Origin: Bimuria novae-zelandiae CBS 107.79
Taxonomy: Eukaryota; Ascomycota; Dothideomycetes; Pleosporales; Didymosphaeriaceae
Length of the DNA: 64,000 nucleotides
Direction of reading: 5' to 3'
Assembly: GCA_010015655.1 (NCBI GenBank)
Contig: ML976656.1
Coordinates: forward strand, 864,853 to 928,852
Below, piece by piece: positions 1 through 12,313 of the stretch (positions within the stretch are counted from its first letter, which is position 1; each line of letters starts with the position of its first letter). Both the position numbers and the translations under genes were made by a program. The notes under the pieces were generated by a model. The model was not told the origin of the DNA and made no database searches. It was given only the letters and a program-made list of their open reading frames with translations.

Positions 1-3000
1 TCGCAGTACTTTCTCCGTCCGCGACTCCGTCTCGAGGCGATGCTATACCGAAACGATAGCTCTGGGCGCCTTTGCAAGTGTTATCGCCAGTGCAGATCCA
101 CCTCTTGTCGCCTAATTCTAGCGACCTAGCACGCTTCTAAGTTTCTTCTGGAGGCTTGTCACGGTTCTAGCCTGACAGAAAAAGGAATCTTGGCCGCCAT
201 GTGAGAGTGTGGGGTCTCCACAGAGCGGCAGAGTCCTTGATACGAATCCACATACCCCACCGAGTGAGCCGTTTTCCGCTAGCCGCGATCACGAGCACTC
301 CTATTCACACCCACGCATCAAAGACTCAGTCTCTACTTGTAATTACCGGAAAACCGGTGCTTGTATTGGTGTACCTAGTGAAAGGCAGTTGCGCCCGGCT
401 AACGATTCAGCTACAATGCTCCACCGGAGGCCCTTCGCCGAGCTAGAGGGGCCGTCTTTCACATACTTTGTACCACGCCAACACCGACGAGGCAGCCCAG
501 TGGTGTTCCTCACAGCACGAGCTTCAATCGTCGCGGGGACCGAATAGGAGCTCTAGGGCCGCGACTCCGCGTCGACGATAATCACCATCTCCACGACAAT
601 CCCACCGAAGATCTCGGGCCGGGCGTGGCCACCTGAACGTGCCGCCAACGCCGTCCTCCAATAGGTTCACCTCCACACACAGTAGGCAAGCACCCCTCTT
701 AACGGAATTCCATTCTTCCAAGGTTTCGAAATCCATGTACGCGCATATTTTCGCACAGCAAAAGCGTGCAAGTAGCCTAATCGCCGGGGCCTCCTAGTGC
801 AGCATCTCGTGCTACTGGTTCAATCAACACCAGACGCGCGTACCGGGTCGGTGGTTCTCGCTTCGTTGCTTGCGTCGAGGCCCTGTGCAGCGGGTAATTT
901 GTGTTCATCTAGCAGCTAGCTGTTGGGACCAGTGACGGGCTTGCTGCACGCAGGGTAAAGTACAACGCTTCTTCCATATACGCACAGAAAGTTCCACTCG
1001 AGTGCGTGCCGTGCATCTTTGCTGCGGAGCATGCATACTCTAGAACGACCTTGCATGTGAAGCTCAGCGTTTCCGTGAAACATGCCACTATCGTGCCATG
1101 GAGCCGACTGAGGGACGTCACTAGTGTTTTCTATGCCTTTAATTATTAGTGTTTGTGGTGTCCGAGAAGGCGTCACTCTGGAGCGTTGGTTCCTAGAGTT
1201 TCCGCTCTCCCGTGGACACCTCGGCTGTTGCGCAGGATTGATGAAATAAACATGATCGAAAATTTAGGTCATTCCTAATGCTGCGATTACTGAGCTGCGT
1301 ATGAGGGGAAATTCTTGGAAACCGACGATGGCGGTGGTGGTGGTTGCTCGCTTGTGGTCACTCACCCATGCAAAAATGGCAAAAAAAAACATACAACAGC
1401 AGGTATTCGCTGATTCTCACGAGCTCAACTACTCGCCCACCGGTATCCTGCTTAAGCACCGCTGAGCGGACGGGAAGCACTGTTTTCAGGATCCTATGGT
1501 CGTATGTGATAGCAACTACAGCAGGAGGTGTATATATCCTTGGCAATCAAAAACTATACACATCTGCAGGACCCCTCAACAGCATCGAAGTATGCATCTC
1601 CAGGCTACTCTAATTCACATGGAACCCATCGTCGATTGATACCGGGTCCACATTCATCAGGAGACATAAATTCCACCGTGGTGTGATACCAGTCTTCCCC
1701 AACATACGCCGCGACGCATCTCGGAGCCCGTACCAAGCACATCCAGAACCTCCCATACACAATTAATTGCAGCACCTATTCAACAGATCTCCCAATCCCT
1801 CACCGTCTTTTCATATCCAGTATCTCCCATCGATCAGGTCACCTAGTCGAACAACCCTATCACCCGTTGCATCCACGCACGCATCTCACCCACACACCCT
1901 CCGAACTCTGCATGGCCGTAGAGCTGTTATATTACGCCTTCTAGGCCTTCCAAGGGGGTTTAGTTTAGCCTCAGTGCAGTAGAGTACTCGTTACATTTGC
2001 CACGTTAAATTGATAGACGTACATATGCACGTAAGCTGCGTCTGTCGTGGTACCTTTGGAATTTCTTGTTGGGCAATTTGCCCGTGGCGTCACTGCTGCA
2101 TTGCTGTATGCACGGTGCAGGTACATAAATGAAATGTACAGTATGTACATGTACCTTGGCTGGGGTACTTTCACATGTTAGTGTCAATGTCAATGTCTCC
2201 TCCCATCCTATCATATCACAATGGCGCGGAAGTCATTGAATCACAGTATCGATTCCACAAGCGTGAATAGTCCTATTCCGGACATCTAGGTTACTGAACG
2301 ACCTGCTTGCTTGCTTGCTTACTCCGCCTTCGCCCAACAAGGGTATACTTCCGCCTCCGCCTCCGCTGCGGCCTTATGCTACCCTGCCGCGTCACAGCCG
2401 CACCGTGCACAGCGGCGTTCTAGAGCTTCGATCACCCTTCGGTGCAGCAGATACCGAGCGGGCAGGTATTTCCGCGTCAAAATCCTGCGGCGTAGTACTT
2501 CCGTCCGTGTACCTCTCCGCCCCGTCGTCCCTGAGGCGGTTCGCGGCCCCGTGGACCCCAGACGACGTAAGGGACGGAACGGGCTGGAGGAGCTTGGTGC
2601 GAGGGACGAGTACGTACTACGCGGAGAAGCGAGGGCCGGTAGCCGTACAGTAAACGTATTGAAATTGAGATCGAGATGCGGCGGTGCGGCGCGGGTCTGT
2701 CTGCTTCTACTCTACGCGCGGAGGGTACACAGCAGCAAGCAAGCGGCCAAGCATGCTTTGCATTGCAACAATTTATTTTCCCTATGACCAGATAATAGCT
2801 ATACCACGACTATGCGCAGCCGAGCAAGTCCGCTCTCACAGACGCAGCCATCTTCTAAACCTCGCTCACCCTCGCTCACACCACCACCCCCTCACCGGAC
2901 CGTTCACGCATCCCCTTCCCGCCGTCCCGCACTTTGCAAACCTTCTTTCCTTCCCCTCCTCTCCCCTCCCCTCCCCTCCCCTCCCAGGCTCAACAACGCT

Positions 3001-5730
3001 CTTCGCTTCTACCCGGCGCGGCTTTGCGATCCCTTTCTCCGCCCGCAACGCGAGCTGCATTGCGCACGAAGCACCTTTCTCCGCGCCGCCTGACGAACGA
3101 ATAGTCTCGCCGCGCCGCATACCTCTCTATTTTCCCGTCCCGCTGAGCGCAGCGCTGAGGACGGAAGAGCGCGCAGCCCCGCCTGCTGCTGTTTGGGAGA
3201 GATCTCCTGTTTCTCAGATGCTCTAGATTGACACAGCACCATGAATATCGTTTCACGTGAGTGCGAGGGTATTTATCCTATGAGCTGTGATGGATGCGAG
3301 CGGGCAGCGCAACGTGAGAGGATAGAAGAGGGAGGCGTGGCGATAAGGAAGATGCCAACTCAGCCATGAGCCTTGTGCTACGCTGATGTGCTCCAACTCC
3401 GTGCTTTTGCAAGGACGGACGTGGTCTCAGGAGGTAGCATGTGAAGTATCGTCTCTCGTCTCCGCCGCGAGGCATGGAACGTGGAACCTCAGCACGAAAC
3501 AGCATCGCATGGCGGTGCGTCCAGACACCGTGAACGCATGGGCGCTCTCATTTGGTGCTGGGCAGCTACATCTGCCTCTAGCTACATACCCCCAAAACGC
3601 GTCATGCCTCCACACGCTCACACCATCAGTCGAGAAGCAGATCGTGATAACCAGGCGCCTCACAGGCTTTGATCCCTCCCACGTCGAGCTGCGTCGCAAT
3701 CGCTTTTGTTTTTCGATCTCGATCACGCCCCTAGGCAATAGGATATCGTGCCAGCCATTCCACACTCTCATCTCCTGCGCTGGACCACTCAAGTCACCGC
3801 GTGCTCGAACAACACCAGCTTCCCCAAACTCCCTCCCTCTCCATACCCCACATTCAGCGACCCTAATGTTGACATAACGTCATAGCATAGCGCGCGCGTC
3901 CGATAATCGCAGACGATATCTCCACGCCCTGCCCAGATCTTATCCAAGTCTCCTCCAAAGCCACTCCTATGCGAGATGTCCAGCCGTCAACAGACAGATA
4001 CGGACAATCAAGCTTGAAACACACCCCACGCCGCGTCTCATATCAGTCCTCGTGCCCTTTCCAGCGCAAACCAGGCATGAAGTGGAACACTTCGCGCAAG
4101 CGAGAGATCTGCACAAGCAAACCACGAGGCCAACACTACCGCGACTGCCGGCATTATAAAGTACGAGTACGGTTACCTGCTCCCGCGCAATTCACCCTAT
4201 CTTTACGCAGATCGGGGTCGACACTTCTAGTAAAGGTGTGAGGCGAGTGAGACTTCGCTATCACAGTGCCAGCTAGGCGACGTAGCAACGTTGTGTGGCC
4301 TTGTTCTCGTACCCGGACACCATGAGCATGATCCGTGGGGTATTGATGCGATCCGTTGCACCTGTTTCGGCGATATCGTGCATTGCGGCGTCGCGAATTC
4401 GCGTAGCGTAGCCACAATCTAGGGCGTCTCCAATGGGGAAAGTGCGGTGAAGAAGCCAGCTCTTTTCTTTTCGCATATGCCGCCGCATGCGGTGAGATAT
4501 CCCGTTCGCTTTTGTATCCACTGCTTAGTCTCCCGCTTAGTAGCGGTGTAGAGACATCTCTCCACAATCGCGACTGGAAACGCTACAGAATGCGAATATA
4601 TTTCCACCAGTCATGGTGCGAGGATCCATCCCGCTTCGGTCTCTGCATGTCAGCCCGAGGAGGATTGTCGCAAATGCAGTGTCCTGTACGTACATTGTGT
4701 TACACCTTAATGCTAGAGATGCGGGCCATGCGTTTCTCTAATTCTGCCAGAACTCTTATCTTTTCTGTGCTGAGAAGGATTTCCGCGCAAATGTTCTTCC
4801 GTCCAATAGGAGCGACGGCCTCACATGTGTGTGAGTTTCTAGGCGCCCGTCACTGCTCATCTTCTGCCAGACCGCTCCTGAAGCACATTGGGGGCTTTTG
4901 CCAACCCCCACGCGATTGGGGATGCAAATTCCTCCCCGGACTGCCTCAGCCACATACGCGGGGCACCCCAGAAGAGGAATCAATTCAGCCGGTCAGGGAA
5001 GGCGTCCCGGCACACTGGTCCCGGAGGCTTCCCCGAACCATGCGACAGCTACCCGTGCTTACATACGATGCGTACAGCTGCATGTCGGGATTAGGATCCA
5101 TTCTTTGCCTGGTACAGACCCCAGGTTTTCGGCCCCATGTCACAGGTGCCGCGCTTCTAGAATCCTAAAGGTGCGTGTCTGAAGGATTCCTGCTTACCCC
5201 GTAAAGCAATTGACATGCCTTGGCCACCGGGAGAAAGTCAGTGTTTGCGAGACATCGCTTCTCGTGCGGCAAGTGTACAGCAGCTGTACCGTCGACGGGA
5301 CTAATTTTTGGCCCAGGTGCAATATGGTCCATTTATTGGATGGGATTTGCGCACAAGAGATATTGCGTTTCTCGCGCTGCTGATGTGAGCAAGCAATGCT
5401 GCGTTGGTGTGATACATGTCCGCAGTTGGTGGCTGTCAACCCCACACGGCAAAATTGCTGGAACCTGGCAGACGGGCCTCTAGGTGGTCCAGCTTGATAC
5501 GAGCTCTCAAGGATCTTATACTCCCATGTTCTTGGTCAGACGAGATAAGGCCTAGGGTGGTGTGAGAACAGTTGAACCCAGATTTTCTAATTCGGGAAGC
5601 TGATAAGCACCGTTGCGGCGTAGGCAGCAGCGGCTGATGCGGAAATTGGGGTAAATCAACTTCTAGAAGGCGGCAGTGAACGGCAGTGGACGCTCGGAAA
5701 CCGGTGAGAAAGGCATGTACCAGATGCCTG
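1..5730. other. gene-poor region, no supportable gene
   Basis: No frame on either strand shows a recognisable domain, and the open frames are short, overlapping and compositionally random. There are no TTAGGG-type telomere repeats and no transposase or reverse-transcriptase motifs. A polypyrimidine tract and a possible orphan first exon near 3241 are listed separately. It could be old decayed sequence or a lineage-specific non-coding segment. Confidence 0.6.
2941..2986 (+). repeat. polypyrimidine (CCCCT)n tract
   Basis: An almost pure C/T run with repeated CCCCT units. CT-rich tracts of this kind are common in promoters of highly expressed genes of filamentous ascomycetes. It lies about 255 bp upstream of an ATG (3241) that is followed 16 nt later by a GTGAGT donor-like site, but no matching coding exon was found downstream. 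Confidence 0.6.
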
Positions 5731-7306
5731 TCAAAGTGTCGGCGGTCGTACTACACTGTCGTGCTTTTCTGCCAGATTTGTGGCCGTGGACTCTGTGTCG
5801 TGCGTCGATGCTGCAAGAGGAGTCGCACCAGATGTGGCAGAGCCCATACCCGCCGTCGTGGGTGCTTCATTAATCAACAATCCTTCCGCGGCGACCTCAT
5901 CGTCTTCCAGCCAGTCGTACAGTTCATCCGAGTCTAGTTCTTCCCTGCCTTCGTCGTCTATCTCCGCAAAACGCCGCTTGGGCCTCGCTTCGGAGGACAC
6001 CACGGGTGCTGCAATATCGACTGCAGCTATGTCCATGTCCCGGAGGCCTGCCTGTAACAGGTCAGCGGGTGATCGCCGGCCTCGAAACAATATGCATTGC
6101 TGATATTGTAGGCTCTGCGGGTAGTAGATTAACCCACCTCCTCAACAGCAAATGGAACCACATTGCCCACTCCGCCTTCCTCAGCCAGAAGTACGCCATT
6201 CACTTTCAGAACGCCTGCGAACCGGGTTTTTTGCAATCTCGTGGAATCAGTCCTGCTCCACTTCCCTTGCCCCGGCACCCAGTCTCTGAACAGTACCAGA
6301 CGAGTGGATATGCCGCTCTCCCATTCTGCGCCTGATATTGCGGGAACCAGAAGAGCCCTTGAACCGGCACGCATGCGGGTGATGGTCTGAGACGTGACGA
6401 GCAGCGCGATGTCGTGCATAGCTGCGACCCTAGTAAGGGTCGAAATCAATTCATTCATCACTGCAAATTTACGACCCGCAGCCCATCGTGCCTGATCGCT
6501 CCGATTCTTGGAAGCGCGGTCATCAGCATTTCGAGGGTAGGCGTTATCAAACAAGGTCGAAAGTGAGTCGATAACGATCAGGCTTGTGTTTGGCGGTGGA
6601 AATGAAGAGGGCGGACGCACGAATAGAGCCAGCAAATGCGCGAGCGTTGGCGGGGCGTAGTGATGGAATTGGCTTTGCATTTCATCTGGAGACATGCTGG
6701 ACGTACTGGGTACCTTTGGCGGCGCCGAGGATGCCTGTAGGACTGGCTTGTTGGCTGCAAGAAGGACGTCGTTGAAGCGCTGAGGGACCAAGGGCGCGCA
6801 AGCAGCATCTGCACGCAATTAGCCTTCGCGCGCTCGCGCACATAGAGAGTCTCGCTGAGCTCCGAGGACCCCGAGTACTGACCAAGCCAGACCACCTTAT
6901 GCCCTTCGCGCAATGCACTCACCGCTGCCTGAATCCTTTCCCTCCATTAGCAACCACAATTCCATACAGGCAAAAGAACAAGGTTTGCATTTACCCAAAT
7001 GCCGTCTTGCCTACACCAGGCGGGCCGAAGATCTCGGTGACCTTCCCGCGCATGTACCCGCCTGTGGCAGTTCGGCCTGGCAGTCCATGGGGCGCAAGGT
7101 GCTTGTCAAGCTGCGACAGGCCAGTGCGAACGGTGCGGGAGCCTTTGGCGTGCAGCGTCCCAAGGGCCTGCGATGCGGATACTGTAGGTAGTCGGTCTGC
7201 TGCAGCATCAGCTGAATGGACAAATCATTCGAGCATGCTGCATCTTCCACATACGAGAGGAAGCTAGCGCCGAGGACGACGGCATGTTCACGTTGTGGCT
7301 GGCCAT
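5731..7306 (-). CDS. Rad51-paralogue recombination protein (Rad55/Rhp55-like)
   Basis: RecA/Rad51-fold ATPase expected to act in homologous recombination repair as a mediator of Rad51 loading. The five-exon model (7255-7306, 6995-7199, 6883-6935, 6134-6808, 5731-6047) gives 433 aa in frame. Introns carry GTATGT, GTAAAT, GTCAGT and GTTAAT donors. Walker A GPPGVGKT is near residues 76-83, preceded by GKVTEIF. The stretch AVSALREGHKVVWLD follows, and Walker B LIVIDS is near 180-185. A Rad51-type segment with SQTITRMR and VPAISGAEWESGI sits further on. The last exon adds an acidic tail after the ATPase core. The helix-hairpin-helix N-domain of Rad51/Dmc1 is absent, which fits a paralogue. Assignment to Rad55 rather than Rad57 or XRCC2 is inference. 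Confidence 0.8.
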
Positions 7307-7894
7307 GGTGTTCGCGTGCGGGTGAAGTCGGAATGTTTACACAGGTCCCGTGATCTGGCGTGTGAATTGTGACTGTAGAGCGTCGCGTGACGCGTGCTGT
7401 TCGCCCATCGCAATTCAGACGCGCTGGTGGTTAATACATCGTGAAGTTGAGCGCGTCGTACCCGCTAATTGCGAGCCATGACGCTGCCCCACTGATGCAA
7501 CGGCAGGTGCATGACTCGTGCGACCTGTTCCTCCTGAAAGACAAAGTCGACACGCGACATAGGCAACTGTGATCGCGCACTCTGGCCTATCGCAACCTCG
7601 AGTTTTGGAGGCTGTTCTATGCTGAGCCGAAATTTTCGCTTGTCCTAACGCATCTTGGCCTGCATCCGCTTCCGCGCGCCTGAGTCACCGAATATCGGAC
7701 TGCGGCACCCCGAATTGACATGCTTAAGTAATACTCACGCCCTACGCCATCATCTAAGCAACAAAGCTCCGGCAACTACCTGTCAATCACGTTGATGATC
7801 TCTGACTTCAGCTTCCGGCCGTATGATAAACGGCTCACACAGGCTTAATACAAGATACCCAAGCACACACGCCACAGGTATTCCATCCACAACC
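7307..7894. other. divergent promoter region
   Basis: Shared upstream region of the Rad55-like gene (minus) and the MOSC gene (plus). I see no coding signal, only a few short open frames; no defined operator is recognised. Confidence 0.5.
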
Positions 7895-9349
7895 ATGGCC
7901 AGCAACAATCTACTCGACAACATCCTAAACTCAATACCAAAAACATGGCACGACATAGGCCTCCCAGCAACCCCTATTGCACTCCTCACAACGTTCCTTG
8001 CTCTGCTCCTGCCTTTGATATCCCTCTACCTTCTCGCGCTTTCCCAACGCGAGGAGCCTCCCCCTCCTCCTGCTGGCTGCCGCAAACTCAATAAAAGCGG
8101 TGTCTCCAACCTCGCCGACCAGTTCTTGAAGAAATACGACCATGGCGGCGAGCCTTCCGCGTCCAATCCTTGGAGAGTAAAAGCGTTGATGGTGTACCCG
8201 CTCAAGAGCTGTACAGGCGTGGAACTCGACAAGGCCGAGGTCAGGCACAGTGGCCTAAAGTATGACCGTCAATTCACATTCGCGCAGCAGGTGACGAGCT
8301 TGCCGACCCTGGAAGGCAAAGTCGAAAGCCAATGGACGATCATCACGCTGAGGCAGGTTCCGCGGTTGGCAAAAGTAGAGGTGGAAATGTGGATTCCAGA
8401 TCCGGAAGCGCCTGGGTATGAGAACGAGGGCGAGTGGGTAAAAAGTGAGGGCTGTCTTGTAGCTCGCTTCCCATTCACACCTGATACAGATTACAGCGTG
8501 AACGGGATGAAAAACTACGGCAAGATTCTGGCTGCGAAATCGGGGGGGAAATCGGAGCCTATGGTGGAATTCCGAATCCCGTTCAACCCAACGAAAGAGA
8601 GAATGAAATCAAAAGGGTACAGAAAGGAGCCGGTGAAGATTTTCAACGACGTACCGATAGCCCTGAATGTAGGCTGCGAGATTCCGGAGGAGACGATGGC
8701 GCAACTCAAGTACACGCTTGGAGTTTCGAACCCGTTGACACTCTTCCGAATTGATCCAGACGGTCCTAGGGAAGTGTTGCAGAATGCGCCCAAGAAGGAG
8801 GACGTCGGCTTCCAGCCAGCCATTGGGATGCAAGATGCTGTCAGTATTTCTCTTGCAACGTTCTTTCTATAAACATACCTTAACAGATCATTAGCACCCT
8901 GTACAAATCCAGAACCTCGCCGCCATCCACGACGTCTCCTCCAAAGTACCGTCCAAACACCGCCCTCTCAACGCCCTCCGGTACCGCCCGAACATCATAT
9001 TCACCGGTCCACCCGCCTTCGCGGAAGATAATTGGAAAATGGTAAGTACACGGTACTTCCCACATTCGCGCTCTCTCTTCTAACCACTTCCGTATAGGCA
9101 AAGTTTGGACCGCTCACTCTCGACATTTCGTGCCGCACCACCCGCTGCAAGCTCCCGAATGTCGATCCTCTGACCGGCGTCGCGGATCGGAATGAACCGG
9201 GCACCACGATGCGTAAGTACAGAGTCATCGACAAGGGAAGCAAGTTGGCGTGCCTAGGCATGCAGGTGACACCGCTGGAGGAGGGTATTATCAGCGTGGG
9301 GGATGAGATTGAGGTTTTGGAAACGGGAGACCACTATTTCGTTGAGTAG
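7895..9349 (+). CDS. membrane-anchored MOSC-domain protein (mARC-like)
   Basis: Molybdenum-cofactor sulfurase C-terminal (MOSC) family protein, related to amidoxime-reducing components that reduce N-hydroxylated compounds with cytochrome b5 partners. Three exons (7895-8839, 8895-9041, 9098-9349) give 447 aa. The start chosen is the ATG in ACAACCATGGCC; an in-frame upstream ATG at 7823 lacks that context. Residues about 27-50 form one hydrophobic membrane anchor. The N-terminal beta-barrel domain starts at VKALMVYPLKSC. The MOSC core contains LRYRPNIIFTGPPAFAEDNW and the cofactor-binding C-terminal signature with TTRCKLPNVDPLTG, where the Cys is the likely Mo ligand. All catalytic features look intact. 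The natural substrate cannot be read from sequence. Confidence 0.9.
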
Positions 9350-10637
9350 CAAGCAGGAGGCGATATTAGTCCGGGTGTAAAAGTTAGCACGGCTATAGCT
9401 GTTACCTACCGGTCTTAAGGAGTCTTTTAGGTTTTATTTCAATATATTAACACGGAGTGAAATCGTAAACTACTGGTATGTAATAGTGCGAGAACTTTGC
9501 AAGATAACTCACTCCTTCGAGTTAGGTCTTCGCTTTAGTCGACATAAGAAAGCATTGAGTGAGCCCTAGAGGAACTGTGGAAGCTAAGCATGGCTCTGTT
9601 GGCTTAGACAATCAAAGTGTAATCCAGGAGACATCAATGTATGACGACGTTGGAATAGCCTCTACTCCAGCTCGCTCTCTAGAGTAGCCTGCAATGGCAT
9701 CAGTGCGTAAAGCAGGACGGCACAACTGCAAGAATAAAATAATAGACAAGCGATGTCTTTAATTAAGTACAAATGCTTACTTTACTACGATAACGTTTCT
9801 ACTCTTCTCATAGGAATGCAAATGAGAGCATACAAGCATTCTAGGTACGAATGTGCGCATCCTGAATGGTAACTAATCAGGCAGCGCCCTGCGAGTTAAA
9901 TGCAGACTCTCTGCAAAGCTCCTACAGCGACCTCGGGTAAATGTATCATTATTGCATTCAAAACTGGCAGGGGCGCGATCTAGTATAATATATATTAAGG
10001 CATGATTTACTAGGGATCTAACAGCGACCTAAAGATCTAAGGAGCGCTAAGGACCAAATCTGGTAAACCTTCTTGGAGCAAAGGCGTCGCGTGGTGTGAG
10101 TTGTCTGGGTCTTGACCAGTGCGAGGTTGAATGCGTGTAGCGGAGCAGTCGACATGCGCATGTCTTTGACAAGTAGCTACCTTGGAAAAAGCGTACGTGG
10201 AAGTGTATGGTACAACAGTGGTACACTTCCGCGTTATTACGTTTTACAATCACAGAGCGAGCAGAAGGGAGAGATAAAGTGAGAGCCTAAGCAGTATCTA
10301 TAAATCACAAGACGATAATTATGCCATACGAATCTATTATCACAATTTTAGCCCTACTCTTAAGGTCTTAATTAAATGCTAAAGTACATTATACTCGAAG
10401 TATTACGTACGTATAGGGACGGTACACCAAGGGGACTTAGGCTTATGTATCAGGTTCTTAGTAGTTTGCCTGCTTTTTAAGCTTAAATAGTTGAAAGCTA
10501 GCAAAGCCATAGCTATCACCGACACTTCTTAAAATCTCTCTCAACTTTCATTTTGGTAGCGCCCGCAACACCAACCCACTCAATCTACCCACTCTACCCC
10601 GATCTCCCAACCACAACCCATTCCTCTCCCAGCCCTC
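9350..10637. other. AT-rich gene-free island
   Basis: Markedly richer in A/T than its neighbours, with runs such as TATAATATATATTAA near 9985 and no long open frame with coding character. No transposon terminal repeats or protein motifs are visible. A RIP-decayed repeat is possible but unproven. Confidence 0.5.
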
Positions 10638-11234
10638 CTATCCGTACTTCTCCATCCCTATCCCAATCCGACGTGGATGCATCATCCGCCCCTCGCACAT
10701 AACATACCCCACGGGCGTACACCCCACCGCATTCTCATAAACCCCTAAATACCAGCTCTCATACACGCGCTTACAGCTCTCCCACAGCATCTTCCTGTGC
10801 TTGGTACACAGCACGCCACCACTACATTCCACATACCGCTGGAAAAGGATCTTCGCGCAGTGGTGCGCGGCGCAGGGGTAGGTTGTTGGCGGTGGGAGGC
10901 GGGTGGGTGCGGCGTCAACAACGGTAGGAGGACGGTACAGGAAGCGGTGTGCGAGGCTGGGTGTGCGGCGCTGGGGCGCGTGTGGTGGGGGGTGAATTGT
11001 TAGGCTAGCGGGATGCTGGCGGGCGGGGTGTCTGGGTGGGACGGGTGGAGGCGCGGCGGTTCGTGGTGGTGTGGAGATAGCAGGCGGTGTTGACGAGGAG
11101 TGTTGGGAAGAGCTTAGAGAGCTTGGTGTTGATGCGGAGGAGGGGGCTGTTGTGTCGCACTCGTGGAATAAAGGCGGAGAGTAAATGGGGCCGTGTTTCC
11201 AGGGCATGCTTCGTTTCCAGGGCATAGTGTTCAT
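10638..11234 (-). CDS. hypothetical protein with CAAxxC / LCxxH motif (copy 1)
   Basis: Not a family I recognise. A 198-aa single-exon frame. Residues 1-115 are Pro/Ser/Thr-rich and low complexity. The C-terminal 80 residues are Cys/His-rich: CAAHHC, then LCTKH, WESCK, GCTPVGYVMC. The spacing is nearly the same as in the frame at 11579-11887, suggesting tandem duplication of a small, perhaps zinc-binding, module. The start is uncertain because three Met codons lie within the first 11 residues. Confidence 0.45.
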   Translation of the reverse strand: MNTMPWKRSMPWKHGPIYSPPLFHECDTTAPSSASTPSSLSSSQHSSSTPPAISTPPRTAAPPPVPPRHPARQHPASLTIHPPPHAPQRRTPSLAHRFLYRPPTVVDAAPTRLPPPTTYPCAAHHCAKILFQRYVECSGGVLCTKHRKMLWESCKRVYESWYLGVYENAVGCTPVGYVMCEGRMMHPRRIGIGMEKYG

Positions 11235-11578
11235 GGAGACGGACGGCGTGCGTTTGGCTTCTTTTTTTGTGGTGGACGGAGAAAGAAAGAAGTAGAAGGG
11301 CGTGAATCGGCTGCGAGAAGATCCTCGAGAGCGTGATGTGGAAAGCAGTGCTCATACAAAGCGTGACAGTCTGCTTCACGTCCGCGACTTCGTACGCCGC
11401 CGTGGAATAAATCTCACTCAGACCACCGCACACACCAGACTTTTTCGTCATATTCTTGCAATCAAAACTCCACCAAGCGGCCTCCCCTAGGACCCACGTC
11501 AACCGATCATGTTCATCCCCGTCACTGCCCATTCAAGCTCCACTCTCCCTCTTCATCATCCGCCTCGCAGAAATCCCA

Positions 11579-11887
11579 CTAGTCAGCATCCTCTTCCCTC
11601 ATAGGCGCGCCCAAGGGGGTGATAATATTGCTGCCGCAGAAGCTCTGCCCACATTCAACCTCACCTCCTCCACAGCCGTTAGGACGGTATCGCATGTGTG
11701 TGAAAAGTTCATACTCGAGGCACTTGATAGCGTCATAGAGGCGGTTTAGATGCAAGTTGCAGAGTGGGTTGAAGATGATGATGTGGTTGGGTTCGTCGTC
11801 ATTACTGGAATTCTTTCTTTGGAGGCGCTTGCGTGGGTTGATGGGGGGTTTAGAACAGTTTTCTGCTGCGCAGCGGAGTTCGGACAT
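11579..11887 (-). CDS. hypothetical protein with CAAxxC / LCxxH motif (copy 2)
   Basis: A 102-aa frame of unknown function. It opens MSELRCAAENCSK, then a charged linker, then NPLCNLHLNRL, IKCLEYEL, and NGCGGGEVECGQSFCG. The order CAAxxC - LCxxH - GC - C matches the C-terminal module of the protein encoded about 350 bp downstream on the same strand. It lacks that protein's Pro/Ser-rich N-terminus. It may be a partner paralogue or a second exon set of one locus; no splice join linking the two was found. Confidence 0.4.
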   Translation of the reverse strand: MSELRCAAENCSKPPINPRKRLQRKNSSNDDEPNHIIIFNPLCNLHLNRLYDAIKCLEYELFTHMRYRPNGCGGGEVECGQSFCGSNIITPLGAPMREEDAD

Positions 11888-12313
11888 GGGCGTGAAGTTC
11901 TCGATTTGGGACGAGACTGCCTCAGAGCTTTCATGTATGCCTTTTCTTATGGACTGTATGGTTGTTGAGAGGACTTGGGATGGTTTGGAAGTGCGGCGGT
12001 TACTGAGTATCAGAGTGTGATTTGCAGATGTGTGCGTGGAGTTCTGATAGAGAGGAAACCTGGCAGCGATATATGTTCGCTTTGTGAAGAATTACATGCT
12101 AGGTGTGGGACTGCCGCCTGCTCAGAACCGTGGTTGTCGAGACGTGCGGTACCAGGCATACCGCCAACAGCATAATTGGCCCAACGCCTATCGTCAATGC
12201 CGTACTGTGGAGATGCTATATTTATGGAACACGTGCCCGCGTTTCTGTCTGCTCATCCATGTTCGTGCTGTGTGCTTTCCAACCGCGTTGGGGCGCGCTC
12301 TATCGTCTTAACA
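11888..12313. other. intergenic, nothing recognised
   Basis: Lies between the 3' end of the rhodanese phosphatase and the 5' side of the small Cys/His protein. No supported coding or RNA feature seen. Confidence 0.5.

Noticed and set aside
4154..4567. 137-codon minus-strand frame in the gene-poor left end
   Set aside because: No domain, no splice-supported extension and overlaps three other open frames of equal quality.
1..5730. Subtelomeric or telomeric sequence
   Set aside because: No telomere repeats and no helicase-type or other subtelomeric gene seen.
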